Shown here one piece after another: positions 17,790-28,624 of a stretch of DNA of 55,000 nucleotides. This DNA comes from Sphingomonas sp. AOB5. GTDB lineage: Bacteria > Pseudomonadota > Alphaproteobacteria > Sphingomonadales > Sphingomonadaceae. The DNA lies in assembly GCF_029433115.1 (NCBI RefSeq), contig NZ_JARNTV010000008.1:1-55000 (forward strand). The letters run 5' to 3'. The notes under the pieces are model-generated. The model saw nothing but the letters and a program-made list of their open reading frames with translations, was not told the origin of the DNA and did no database searches. The position numbers and the translations under genes are program-made. Position 1 is the first letter of the stretch. Each line of letters starts with the position of its first letter.

Positions 17790-19655
17790 CTAGGCCGCCT
17801 TCTCCACCGGCACTACCTGCGCCGCCTTCAGCGTGATCACCGCGCGGGCGCCGTGGCCCTTGCCTTCGCTCTTCAGCTCCAGCGTGCCTTCCATCGCCAG
17901 CATCGAATTGGCGCACCAGTGCAACCCCAGCCCGCCCGACTTGTGCTCGCGGGTCGAGAAGCCGCGCTGGAACAGGGTCGGCGTCTTTTCGGGATCGAAG
18001 CCCTCGCCATCGTCGCGGATCACGATCTCGACGCGGTCGCCGCGATCATGGATCGAAACCGCGATGCTGCCGCTGTTGCGGCCGGTCGCGGCAATCGCCT
18101 CGGCCGAGTTGGAGAAGAGATTGCCGACCACCTGGCTCAGGATCACGCGGTTCGCCATCACCAGATGCGGCTTGGACGGGAAGCTGAACGCGATCGAGCT
18201 GCCGCCCGAGTAGCGCGCGATGGTCGCGTTCTGGGCGACGATGTCTGACATGTCGCACGCGGCAAGCTGGGGCCGCTCATGCGCAGCTTCCTGCTGCTGG
18301 CCGATGATCTCGAGCACATGGTGCAGCGCCTCGCGGCCGATCTGGATCTGCTGCTTGCGGTTCTCGCGCTCTTCCTCGACCGCGTGGACCGCCGCCGCGA
18401 GGAACGCGACCAGCTTCTGCCGCCGCGCCTCGGGAATGTCGCCGCGCACCAGTTCGCCCAGCGCACGATCGAGAATGTCCTTGTCGATCGGCTGCTGCCG
18501 CGATGCGCCCTGGCTCAATACGGTGCTGATCGGGTTCAGCGCGTTGCGCACATTGTGCATCACCGCCACGGCGCTTTCGCTGCGGCCAAGGGTGAAGCTC
18601 TGTACCTCGAGCTGTTCGCGCAGGTCCTTGAGCTGCTTCAGCATCGCGTTGAAGCTGGTGATCAGGCTGCCGATCTCGTCGCCGCGCGGCTCCTCGATCA
18701 GCAGGCCGAGCGAGCCGGATTCCTGCACCACGCCCATATGCTGCTCGACCCGGTTGAGCGGGCGCAGCACCATGCGGACGATCATCCGCCGCAGCACCCA
18801 CAGCACCACCGCCAACAGCACGCTCGATCCCACCACCGCCAGCAACAGCATGCGCTGGCCCAGCGTGGAGAGGTCGCGCGGCACGTCATAGGCGGCGGTT
18901 GCCACCGCGCGGCCATCCGCGCCGGGGATCGGCACGGCGATGTTGATGCTGCCGTCATGCGGCGTGACGATGACGTCGTTGGCGGTGCGGCCCAGATCGA
19001 GCCGGGCAGTGAGCTGAAGCAAGGTACTGAGCTGTGCCGAGCCGAGCGTACGCGCCATCATCACATAGCCGCGCGGTTCGCCCGAACCGTCCGACTTGCG
19101 CACGCGGGCGATGCCCACCGCGGCCAGCCGGTCGCCGAATTTCAGGAAGAAGCTGGCCGAACTCTTGCCCTTCAGCGCCTTTTCGGGATCGATCGCGGCG
19201 ACGGTGCGGGTCAGCACCGCGCGCATCGCGGGCACGTCCTGCTCGGTCTTGGGATCGAGCCAGCGCGCGATCACGATTTGGCGGTCGTTGCCGATATAGG
19301 CCATGCCGTCTACGCCGAGATTGACCATCGCCAGCGGCGAGAAGCTGTCGCGTTCGAACGCCTCGTTGCGCTCGCCCATGTAATTATAGCTGTCGGTCCA
19401 GTCGCCATAGTCCTTGACCGTATTCTCCACCTTGGAGGCGAATTCGGTCAGCGTCGCGCGGGTGCGCTGGACATGGCCGTCCACTGCCCCATCCTCAAGC
19501 TGGTTGAAGCTGGGGGTGATGACGGTGGCGAGCAGCAGGGTCAGCGCGACCGCGCCGAGAAGCCCGACGCCGGTCAGGATGAGCACCAATTTGGCGCCGA
19601 GCGATGCCGGGACGGCGAAGCGCCTGCCCCCTCGCTCGACCGAGCGAGCAGACAT
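17790..19655 (-). CDS. CHASE4-HAMP sensor histidine kinase
   Basis: 621 residues. Membrane segments at ~20-45 and ~270-295 bracket a periplasmic CHASE4-like sensor (DYGDWTDSYNYMGERNEAF...). A HAMP linker follows. The dimerisation helix has MHNVRNALNPI with His367, an atypical H-box. The ATPase domain has NLFSNSAEAI, DDGEGFD, FQRGFSTRE and SGGLGLHWCAN. The start ATG overlaps the stop of the receiver-GGDEF-EAL gene (TGATG), so the two proteins should be made together. This is good evidence that the kinase phosphorylates that receiver. CHASE4 ligands are unknown. The 3' end meets palindromic repeat B. Confidence 0.92.
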   Translation of the reverse strand: MSARSVERGGRRFAVPASLGAKLVLILTGVGLLGAVALTLLLATVITPSFNQLEDGAVDGHVQRTRATLTEFASKVENTVKDYGDWTDSYNYMGERNEAFERDSFSPLAMVNLGVDGMAYIGNDRQIVIARWLDPKTEQDVPAMRAVLTRTVAAIDPEKALKGKSSASFFLKFGDRLAAVGIARVRKSDGSGEPRGYVMMARTLGSAQLSTLLQLTARLDLGRTANDVIVTPHDGSINIAVPIPGADGRAVATAAYDVPRDLSTLGQRMLLLAVVGSSVLLAVVLWVLRRMIVRMVLRPLNRVEQHMGVVQESGSLGLLIEEPRGDEIGSLITSFNAMLKQLKDLREQLEVQSFTLGRSESAVAVMHNVRNALNPISTVLSQGASRQQPIDKDILDRALGELVRGDIPEARRQKLVAFLAAAVHAVEEERENRKQQIQIGREALHHVLEIIGQQQEAAHERPQLAACDMSDIVAQNATIARYSGGSSIAFSFPSKPHLVMANRVILSQVVGNLFSNSAEAIAATGRNSGSIAVSIHDRGDRVEIVIRDDGEGFDPEKTPTLFQRGFSTREHKSGGLGLHWCANSMLAMEGTLELKSEGKGHGARAVITLKAAQVVPVEKAA

Positions 19656-21592
19656 CAGCCGTGGGTCCCGTTACCTGCCTGGATTTCCGGTTCGATCGCT
19701 TCTTCCACGTCCTCCTCGACGGCCATGAAGCGTTGCGTGGCGAGCCACAGCGCGTCTTCCTCGGGCATCGGGCGGGCGAGGTAATAGCCCTGCAGATGGC
19801 TGCACCCCGCGACGCGCAGCGCCTGGAGCTGGGCTTCGGTCTCGACGCCCTCGGCCACGACTTCCAGCCCCAGCGCGCGGCCGAGATGGATGATCGAATG
19901 GACGATCGCGGCGCTTTCGCGCTCACGGCCCATGCCGTCGATGAAGCTGCGGTCGATCTTCAGGCAATCCAGCGCGAACTTGCGGATATTGTAGAGCGAC
20001 GAATAGCCGGTGCCGAAATCGTCCAGCGCGATGCGGAAGCCCATCTGGCGCAGGCGGAACAGCGTCTCCGACGCGCGCTCTACATCGTCGAAGATCGCGG
20101 TTTCGGTGATCTCGATCTGGAAGCGCATCGGGCTGACGCCGCGATGCTGTACCCGTTCGATGATGTGCCCGACAAAGTTCGGACGGCGGAACTGGCGGGG
20201 CGAGAAGTTCACCGACACATACTGACCCGGCCATTGCTGAAGCACGCGGACCGACTCGTCGATCACCCAGTCGCCCAGCTCGTGGATCAGGTTCGATTCC
20301 TCGGCGATGGGAATGAACATGCCCGGCGAGATCATGCCATATTCGGGGCTGCACCAACGCAGCAAAGCTTCGAAGCCGACGACTTCGAGGCCCTTGCCGC
20401 CGACGATCGGCTGGAACACCAGCTTCAGCTCGCCATTGGCGATGGCGCCGGACAGGCCGGCCTCGATCAGGCGGCGGAAGCGGATCGATTCGTCCATGCT
20501 CTCGTCGAACACGCGGACGATGCCGCGGCCGCCGCGCTTGGCTTCGTTCAGCGCCAGATCGGCGCGGCGCATCACGTCGATCGGATCATTGTCCTCGCCG
20601 GCATTGGCGATCACCAGACCGATCGAGCAACCGCCCTGCACCGAATGGCCGAACACCTTGAAGCTGGTCGAGCAGGCCTTGATCAGCTGTTCGCTGGTCA
20701 TCACCGCCTCGTCCTCGCTGCCGCACTTCTTGAGCAGCGCGAATTCGTCACCACCCAGGCGCGCGACGAAGCCGTCCTCACCGATATTCTCCTGAAGGAT
20801 GGCATAGACCATGCGGATCAGCTCATCGCCGGCCAGATGGCCGAACGTGTCGTTGACCAGCTTGAACCGGTCGAGATCCATCATCGCCATGGCGAAGCAT
20901 TCGCGCTCGCGGACATAGTCGGTCAGCACGCGCAGGAAGGCGAGCCGGTTCGGCGCGTCGGTCAGCGAATCGTGATTGGCCATGTGGGTGGCCTTGGATT
21001 CGTTCGCGGCCAGTTCGAGCTTCTGCTCTTCCAGCACGACGACCTGCTCGGCCAGCGCGGTGCGGGCGGCCTTCAGCTCCAGATCGACCTGCCAGCGGCT
21101 GCCCAGCGCGGTCGCGGTCTGGATCACTTCCTCGGCCTGGAACGGCTTGGCGATGTAGAAGATCTTGTCGGCGGGACCGGCGGCTCGGCTGATGTCGAGC
21201 GGAGAGAAATCCGAATAGCCGGTGACGATGACCAGGTTGATGTCGGGATCGAGCGCGCGGATGCGGCGTGCGGTTTCCTTGCCGTCGATGCCCGGGGGCA
21301 TGCGCACGTCGATGAACGCCACCGAGAAGCGGTCGCCGCTGGCGATCGCCTGCTCCACGGCTTCCACCGCGTCGAGACCCTGCATGAAATGCGCGCAGTC
21401 GAATTCGGCATCGTTTGCCGCGACCGGCGCCGCTGCCGTGTCGTCATCGTCGCCGAACAGTTCGGCGGCCATCGCCGACAGTGCGGACGAGTCCGCGCCG
21501 CCCCCGGCCTTGCTGCCGAAGCATTGGCGATACGACTCGTGCATCGCCGGTTCGTCATCCACGATCAGAATGCGCACCTGTGTCACCCCCAT
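19655..21592 (-). CDS. response regulator with GGDEF and EAL domains (c-di-GMP turnover)
   Basis: 645 residues. Receiver: ILIVDDEP at the N-terminus, VAFIDVRMPPG with the phospho-Asp, and IAKPF. It has an unusual acidic Ala-rich insert (~30-65) that lengthens the receiver. A coiled linker leads to GGDEF, where the signature LGGDEFALL is intact and cyclase activity is possible. The EAL domain has GFEALLRW, VNFSPRQF, IEITETAIF, LDDFGTGYSSL, LKIDRSF and AEGVET, all catalytic motifs present. Both synthesis and breakdown of c-di-GMP are possible, with balance set by phosphorylation from the coupled CHASE4 kinase. Confidence 0.93.
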   Translation of the reverse strand: MGVTQVRILIVDDEPAMHESYRQCFGSKAGGGADSSALSAMAAELFGDDDDTAAAPVAANDAEFDCAHFMQGLDAVEAVEQAIASGDRFSVAFIDVRMPPGIDGKETARRIRALDPDINLVIVTGYSDFSPLDISRAAGPADKIFYIAKPFQAEEVIQTATALGSRWQVDLELKAARTALAEQVVVLEEQKLELAANESKATHMANHDSLTDAPNRLAFLRVLTDYVRERECFAMAMMDLDRFKLVNDTFGHLAGDELIRMVYAILQENIGEDGFVARLGGDEFALLKKCGSEDEAVMTSEQLIKACSTSFKVFGHSVQGGCSIGLVIANAGEDNDPIDVMRRADLALNEAKRGGRGIVRVFDESMDESIRFRRLIEAGLSGAIANGELKLVFQPIVGGKGLEVVGFEALLRWCSPEYGMISPGMFIPIAEESNLIHELGDWVIDESVRVLQQWPGQYVSVNFSPRQFRRPNFVGHIIERVQHRGVSPMRFQIEITETAIFDDVERASETLFRLRQMGFRIALDDFGTGYSSLYNIRKFALDCLKIDRSFIDGMGRERESAAIVHSIIHLGRALGLEVVAEGVETEAQLQALRVAGCSHLQGYYLARPMPEEDALWLATQRFMAVEEDVEEAIEPEIQAGNGTHG

Positions 21593-21640
21593 AGAGTATT
21601 TCCACGGAGTAACCGTGCAGCGTTAATCGGGAGTAAAGGG

Positions 21641-21763
21641 CGTAGCGAGCCGTTCGCCTCCCGGGCGGTTTGCGCGTGAGCGTGATCGTCGCTTCTCCCC
21701 GCCCGGAGGAGTGGCGCTACGGGAGCAAGCCGGAGCCGCAACCGATCCCTGCGGCTCCGGTTT
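21641..21763 (+). ncRNA. candidate structured RNA with terminator-like 3' hairpin
   Basis: CGTAGCG (21641-21647) pairs with CGCTACG (21715-21721). Inside it CCTCCCGGGCGG (21657-21668) pairs with CCGCCCGGAGG (21699-21709) with one bulge. Then CCGGAGCCGCA (21730-21740) pairs exactly with TGCGGCTCCGG (21750-21760), followed by TTTG. The element lies between two divergent genes, where a plus-strand terminator has nothing else to terminate. No known RNA family was recognised. The remainder of the 343-base gap (21593-21935) shows no gene. Confidence 0.35.
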
Positions 21764-21935
21764 GACCCCGCCGAAAATCCATCCGGAATGAAATTGATTC
21801 GGCTTTGGCCGTGACTATCGTCCGGCCTGCGGCGGCGTTTCTCGCCTGTTCTTCATGAAATCACCGGCCCTTTGCCATCGCCTGCGCGCGAGCGCGTCGG
21901 TGCCGGACCGCAATATCCTTGGGGGGAGAAACTAC

Positions 21936-23288
21936 ATGGTCGATCGCAAGAACTGGATGTCGGCGATTCCGGATACGCAATCCGTCGGCAGGATCGCGCT
22001 TCCGGGAACGCACGATGCTGCGACGCATACCGCATGGGCGAGCAACTGGAACTATGCCGCGCTGGGCTGGGGCATCGCGCGGGTGCGGCTCTACAAGAAG
22101 TTCGTCCAGTGCCAGGCGATCGACGTCGCCGCACAACTCGATCACGGCGTGCGCTTCCTCGACCTGCGGGTGAAGCATGAGAATGGCGAATTGCCGCTCT
22201 ATCATGGCAGCGCCTATCTCGACTGGAAGCTGCCCGAGGCGCTCGACATGGTCGAGAAGTTCCTGAAGGCAAATCCGACCGAGACCGTGCTGGTCAGCAT
22301 CAAGGACGAGGACGGCGGAGACCGCAGCGGCACATCGGACGCGATCAAGAAGCTGCTGGAGGCCCGCGCCAAGGCATCGCCGAAGACGCCCGCTCCCTAC
22401 ACCAAATCCATCGTTCCCGTCCTGAAGGACGTGCGCGGCAAATGGGTCCTGATCAATCGCACCTATGAGACCAAGGGCTTCGGCATCTTCGCCAACCTGA
22501 AGGACAATGCGGTCTATAATGAAGAGCAGGTGCAGGGCGACGGCACCAAGGTCCGCTTTGCGATCCAGGACGTGTATGCGCCGCTGACGATCGAGGGGAA
22601 CTGGGCCGGCAAGGCGTGGGATGTCTTCACCAATGTGTTCAAATCGAGCCTGAGCCGGAAGATCGAGGCGATCCGCAAGGGCTATGCCGAGACGGCCACG
22701 GATCAGGACGATCTGCGCATCGCGTTCATTTCCGCGAACGACTGGCCCTCGCGCACGCCGGGCGAGTTCGCCGACGATCTCAACCCGCAGGTCCGCAAGT
22801 TCCTGCGCGAATGGGCGGGCGGCAAGCCATGGATCACCGTGCTCGATTATGCCGGGCATTTCGGCAAGGATTCGGAGGATCCCGTCGCGGCGATCATCGC
22901 CAGCAACAGCTTCGTCGACGCCTCCGGCACAAAGCATCGCGACAGCCTGGGCACCGAAGAGGAACTCAAGCCGGGCGAGCGGCTGGTCTCGCAGAACAAC
23001 GCGTTCGAAGCGGTGATGCAGAAGGACGGCAATTTCGTCGTCTATCGCGATGTCGATCGCTGCCCGATGGCGTCGACTTCCACCCATGGGGAGGCGTCCA
23101 CCCGCGCCGTGCTCCAATATGATGGAAACTTCGTCATCTATGCCGGCACGAAGCCGCTGTCGCACACCGATACGGCCAATAACCGGGCGAAGCGGCTGAC
23201 CCTGCAGGGCGACGGCAATCTCGTCCTCTACGATGGCGCCGGCAAGGCGGTCTGGTCGATCCTCAGCAATTCCTTCGTGCGGCGCTGA
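21936..23288 (+). CDS. PI-specific phospholipase C X-domain protein fused to a B-type lectin
   Basis: 450 residues. The ATG at 21936 has a GGGGGGAG ribosome site. The PI-PLC X domain (~1-300) has GTHDAAT with His26, FLDLRV and LYHGSAY with His90, the pair expected for general acid/base catalysis. Such enzymes cleave phosphatidylinositol or GPI-type head groups into cyclic phosphates. The C-terminal ~115 residues carry three mannose-binding B-lectin motifs: QKDGNFVVY, QYDGNFVIY and QGDGNLVLY. No signal peptide or membrane segment is visible although the substrate and ligand would be extracellular. A non-classical or dedicated secretion route, or a cytoplasmic role, must be considered. Confidence 0.85.
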   Translation: MVDRKNWMSAIPDTQSVGRIALPGTHDAATHTAWASNWNYAALGWGIARVRLYKKFVQCQAIDVAAQLDHGVRFLDLRVKHENGELPLYHGSAYLDWKLPEALDMVEKFLKANPTETVLVSIKDEDGGDRSGTSDAIKKLLEARAKASPKTPAPYTKSIVPVLKDVRGKWVLINRTYETKGFGIFANLKDNAVYNEEQVQGDGTKVRFAIQDVYAPLTIEGNWAGKAWDVFTNVFKSSLSRKIEAIRKGYAETATDQDDLRIAFISANDWPSRTPGEFADDLNPQVRKFLREWAGGKPWITVLDYAGHFGKDSEDPVAAIIASNSFVDASGTKHRDSLGTEEELKPGERLVSQNNAFEAVMQKDGNFVVYRDVDRCPMASTSTHGEASTRAVLQYDGNFVIYAGTKPLSHTDTANNRAKRLTLQGDGNLVLYDGAGKAVWSILSNSFVRR

Positions 23289-23368
23289 CCGCATGCTGGC
23301 CGCGCCGCCTTGTCCGCGGCGCGGCCAGCGCCTAATCCGCTATCGTCCATTCGCGGAAGGTCAGGCCG

Positions 23369-24265
23369 ATGTTTCTCCCGCTGCTGCTCGCCATATCCGC
23401 GCCCGCGGCGCCGACAGTCTGCGAGGCCGTCTGGCATGACAGCCAGCGCAACCGCGACATCCCCGTCCGCATCCGCATGCCCGGCGGCAATCAGCCCAAG
23501 GCGCCGGTGATCCTGTTCAGCCACGGCCTTGGCGGATCGATCGAGGCGGGCAAGGCATGGGGCATCGCCTGGGCCGAGGCCGGCTTCATGGTGATCCATA
23601 TCCAGCACCCCGGTAGCGACGGCCCCGCGGTGCGCGCCAACGGCCCACAGGCGGCGATGGCGCCGCAACAGCTGATCGCGCGCGCAGGCGATGTCCGCTT
23701 CGTGATCGACGAGATCGGCAAACATCCCAAGGCCGGCGCCTGCGATCTGGCCAAGGCCGACACCGCGCATATCGGCATGTCCGGCCACAGCTTCGGCGCG
23801 CATACGACACAGGCGGTGGCGGGCCAGCGCTTCGCGCGCGGCTCCACCGTCGCCGATACCCGTATCGCCTCGGCCATCGCTTTCAGCCCCGCCCCGCCGA
23901 TGCGCGGGCCGGGCACCGACGAGGATGCGTTCGGCGCGATCACCATCCCCTTCTTCTCGATCACCGGCAGCGAGGACGAAGTGCCGATCACCCCGGTCAA
24001 GGCCGCCGATCGCCAGCGCCCCTATCGCGCGATGCCCGCGGGTGGGAAATATCTGCTGGTGTTCGAGGGCGCGAACCATGCCGCGTTCGGCGGGCAGGAT
24101 TTCAGCAGCCACGGCTCGGCGCCGGACGGCCATGTCCGCCCGATCCTGATCCGGCTGACCACCCTGTTCTGGCGCTGGACGCTGATGCAGGACGACCGGG
24201 CAAAAGCCGTACTGGACCAGGGCGATTCCGCGCTCGGCCCGAAGGACAAGTTCGAGCGCCACTAG
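23369..24265 (+). CDS. secreted alpha/beta hydrolase (PAF-acetylhydrolase/dienelactone hydrolase-like)
   Basis: 298 residues with a short signal-like N-terminus (MFLPLLLAISAPAAP). FSHGLGG supplies the oxyanion-hole region, GHSFGAH has the nucleophile Ser141, an acidic residue follows ITGSEDEVP, and GANHAAFG has the catalytic His. The fold resembles PAF acetylhydrolases and the esterase family that acts on short acyl esters; the substrate is unknown. It follows the phospholipase-lectin gene by 80 bases on the same strand and may act with it on lipids, though that is only inference. Confidence 0.85.
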   Translation: MFLPLLLAISAPAAPTVCEAVWHDSQRNRDIPVRIRMPGGNQPKAPVILFSHGLGGSIEAGKAWGIAWAEAGFMVIHIQHPGSDGPAVRANGPQAAMAPQQLIARAGDVRFVIDEIGKHPKAGACDLAKADTAHIGMSGHSFGAHTTQAVAGQRFARGSTVADTRIASAIAFSPAPPMRGPGTDEDAFGAITIPFFSITGSEDEVPITPVKAADRQRPYRAMPAGGKYLLVFEGANHAAFGGQDFSSHGSAPDGHVRPILIRLTTLFWRWTLMQDDRAKAVLDQGDSALGPKDKFERH

Positions 24266-24305
24266 GGCGTTGATTCACCGCGATAAAGGGCTAGGTTCGC
24301 CGCGA

Positions 24306-26450
24306 ATGGAGTCCCCCTCGCCCCCGATCGAGACGCTGCCGACAGGCGAGGATGAGTTCCGCCTGATCGCCGATAGCGCGCCCGTGGCGGTGTGGGTCAC
24401 CCGGCTCAATCGCCAGCGCAGCTTCGTCAACCGCGCCTATGTCGAGTTTCTGGGCGTGCCCTATGACGAGGCCTTGGTGTTCGACTGGCGCCAGATCATC
24501 CATCCCGGCGACGCGATGCGGCTGTTGCAGGAATCGATCGCGGGCGAGGCCAGCCTGCAGACCTTCGCGCTGGAAGGCCGCTATCGCCGCCATGACGGCG
24601 CGTGGCGCTGGCTCAACTCCACCTCGTCCCCGCGCTGGGATGCCGAGGGGCGGCATATCGGCTTTATCGGCGTCGCCCACGACATCACCGAAGCCAAGGA
24701 AGCCGAACTCGCCCTGCGCGACCGCGAGGCGCAGCTTTCGGCCTATATCAGCCAGTCGACCGCGGGCTTCGCGCAGGTCGATCTGGAGGGCTGCTTCACG
24801 CTGATCAACGACCGTTTCTGCGAGATCGCCGGGTGGAGCCGCGACGAACTGATGGGGCAGACGATGCTGTCGATCACTCATCCCGACGATCTGAAGCGCA
24901 ATGTCGGCCTGTTCGAACGCGCGGTCGCAGTGGGCGAACCCTATACCCATGAGAAGCGCTATATCCGCAAGGATGGCGGGATCGTGTGGGTCAACAATTC
25001 GGTCTCGGTGATCCGCCGCCCCGATGGCGAGCCGTTCGGCGTGCTCGCGGTGACGCTCGATGTGACGCAGCGACGCGAGGACGAGGCGGCGCTGCGCAAG
25101 GGCGAAGAGACGCTGCGCCTCGCCATCGAGGGCGCCGGGATGGCGACCTGGGAGCTGGACCTGCCGACGATGGAAGGCGCCTGGTCGCCCAATCGCTTCG
25201 ACCTGCTCGGCCTGCCCCGCACGCCCGATATGCGCGGCACGGTCGAGGACTGGCTGGGCCGCGTGGTCGCCGAGGATCGCGACGTCGCTCGCGCGGCATT
25301 CCAGCGCTGCATCGACAAGGGAGAATCCTACCGGATCGAATATCGTATCCGCCGCGCCGACAATGGCGAGGAACGCTGGCTGCAAAGCCATGGCAGCCGG
25401 GTGATCTATGGTGACGAGCGCGCCACCCGCTTCGTCGGCGTCTCGTTCGACGTGACCGAACGCAAGCATGCCGAAGAGGAATTGCGCGAGAGCGAGATCC
25501 GCTATCGCACCATGTTCGAACAGGCCAACGACTTCATCATCACTTTGTCGCTCGATCAGACCATCACCTCGGTGAACCCCGCGGTGCTGGCGACATTGGG
25601 CTATGCCGAGGACGAGGTGATCGGCCGCTCGATCGCCGATTTCATGGATCCCGATCAGGTCGAACTCAGCCTTGCCGCGCTCAATCGCAAGCTGAGCGAA
25701 GGCGGCACCACCCGCCTGACGATCAAGGTCCGCGCGAAGGACGGGCGCGAGCTGATCTGGGAAACCAATTCGCGGCTGAGCACCGACGATCAGGGCCGCC
25801 CGGTCTCACTGCAGGCGATCGGCCGCGACATGACCGAGGCCAAGCGTGCCGAGGCGCACCAGAAGCTGCTGATCGACGAGCTGAACCACCGGGTGAAGAA
25901 CACGCTCGCCATCGTTCAGGGCATCGCCCAGCAGACCTTCAAAAGCGGCACCGATCCGGTCGCGGCGCGGCATGCATTCGAGGGGCGGCTGGCCGCGCTG
26001 TCCGAAGCGCATAATTTGCTGACCCGCGAATATTGGGGGCCGGTTTCGATGATGCGGATCATCGAAGCGGTCGCCGCCCCGCATGGCGGCGACAATGGCC
26101 GGTTCGATCTCGACGGGCCGGACATCGCCATCGCGCCCAAGACCGCGATCAGTCTGGCGTTGGCGATCCACGAGCTTGCGACCAATGCGGTGAAGCATGG
26201 CGCGTTGTCGCAGCCCGAAGGCCGCGTCGCGATCCGCTGGGACCGTTCGGGTGGCGCCAAACAGCGCCTCAAGCTGGTCTGGACCGAAAGCGGCGGCCCC
26301 CCGGTGGTGGCGCCCACACGCCGCGGCTTCGGCACCCGGATGATCGAACGCGGTCTCGCCGCCGAGCTGGGCGGCACGGTGAAGATCGATTTCGCCGCGT
26401 CGGGCCTGGTCTGCACCGTCGACGCGCCCCTGCCCGAGGTCACGGCATGA
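24306..26450 (+). CDS. multi-PAS HWE/HisKA_2-family histidine kinase
   Basis: 714 residues from ATG 24306; an upstream in-frame TTG at 24270 is less likely. Four PAS domains with PAC-type ends (near 20-140, 145-265, 270-390, 395-515) and no membrane segment make this a soluble sensor. The kinase region has ELNHRVKNTLAIVQGIAQQT with His528, then AISLALAIHELATNAVKHGAL and GFGTRMIERGL, as in HWE-type kinases of Alphaproteobacteria. Such kinases often sense light or redox, but no flavin-binding Cys motif was seen in the PAS domains. The stop overlaps the receiver gene start (ATGA). Confidence 0.92.
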   Translation: MESPSPPIETLPTGEDEFRLIADSAPVAVWVTRLNRQRSFVNRAYVEFLGVPYDEALVFDWRQIIHPGDAMRLLQESIAGEASLQTFALEGRYRRHDGAWRWLNSTSSPRWDAEGRHIGFIGVAHDITEAKEAELALRDREAQLSAYISQSTAGFAQVDLEGCFTLINDRFCEIAGWSRDELMGQTMLSITHPDDLKRNVGLFERAVAVGEPYTHEKRYIRKDGGIVWVNNSVSVIRRPDGEPFGVLAVTLDVTQRREDEAALRKGEETLRLAIEGAGMATWELDLPTMEGAWSPNRFDLLGLPRTPDMRGTVEDWLGRVVAEDRDVARAAFQRCIDKGESYRIEYRIRRADNGEERWLQSHGSRVIYGDERATRFVGVSFDVTERKHAEEELRESEIRYRTMFEQANDFIITLSLDQTITSVNPAVLATLGYAEDEVIGRSIADFMDPDQVELSLAALNRKLSEGGTTRLTIKVRAKDGRELIWETNSRLSTDDQGRPVSLQAIGRDMTEAKRAEAHQKLLIDELNHRVKNTLAIVQGIAQQTFKSGTDPVAARHAFEGRLAALSEAHNLLTREYWGPVSMMRIIEAVAAPHGGDNGRFDLDGPDIAIAPKTAISLALAIHELATNAVKHGALSQPEGRVAIRWDRSGGAKQRLKLVWTESGGPPVVAPTRRGFGTRMIERGLAAELGGTVKIDFAASGLVCTVDAPLPEVTA

Positions 26451-26800
26451 CCCGCTTCGAAGGGCTTCGCGTCCTCGTCGTCGAGGACGAGCCGGTGGTC
26501 GCGATGTGCCTCGAGGATATTCTCGAGGGGCTGGGCTGCATCACCATCGGCCCGGCCAGCCGCCTATCCGAAGGCCTCGCGCTGGCGGAAGCCGGTGGCC
26601 TCGACGCTGCGATCCTCGACATCAACCTTGGCGGCGAACGCAGCACCGGCATCGCCGAGGCGCTGAACGGCCAAGGCATCCCCTTCGCCTTCGCCAGCGG
26701 CTATGGCGCCGCGCCGGACGGGTTCGAGGACCGGCCGTTGATCGAGAAGCCCTATCGCGAGGCGGCGATCCTTTCCGCCCTGGCCCGGCTGCTCCCCTGA
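26447..26800 (+). CDS. single-domain response regulator partner of the HWE kinase
   Basis: 117 residues, one receiver domain: VLVVEDEPVVA, phospho-Asp58 in AAILDINLGGE, FASGYG and LIEKPYRE. This type of receiver typically sits beside HWE kinases. Translational coupling to the preceding kinase through ATGA makes it the cognate partner. With no DNA-binding output it must act on other proteins. Its stop directly abuts the stop of glmS on the other strand, without any intergenic base. Confidence 0.93.
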   Translation: MTRFEGLRVLVVEDEPVVAMCLEDILEGLGCITIGPASRLSEGLALAEAGGLDAAILDINLGGERSTGIAEALNGQGIPFAFASGYGAAPDGFEDRPLIEKPYREAAILSALARLLP

Positions 26801-28623
<1,823 letters not shown>

Positions 28624-28624
<1 letters not shown>

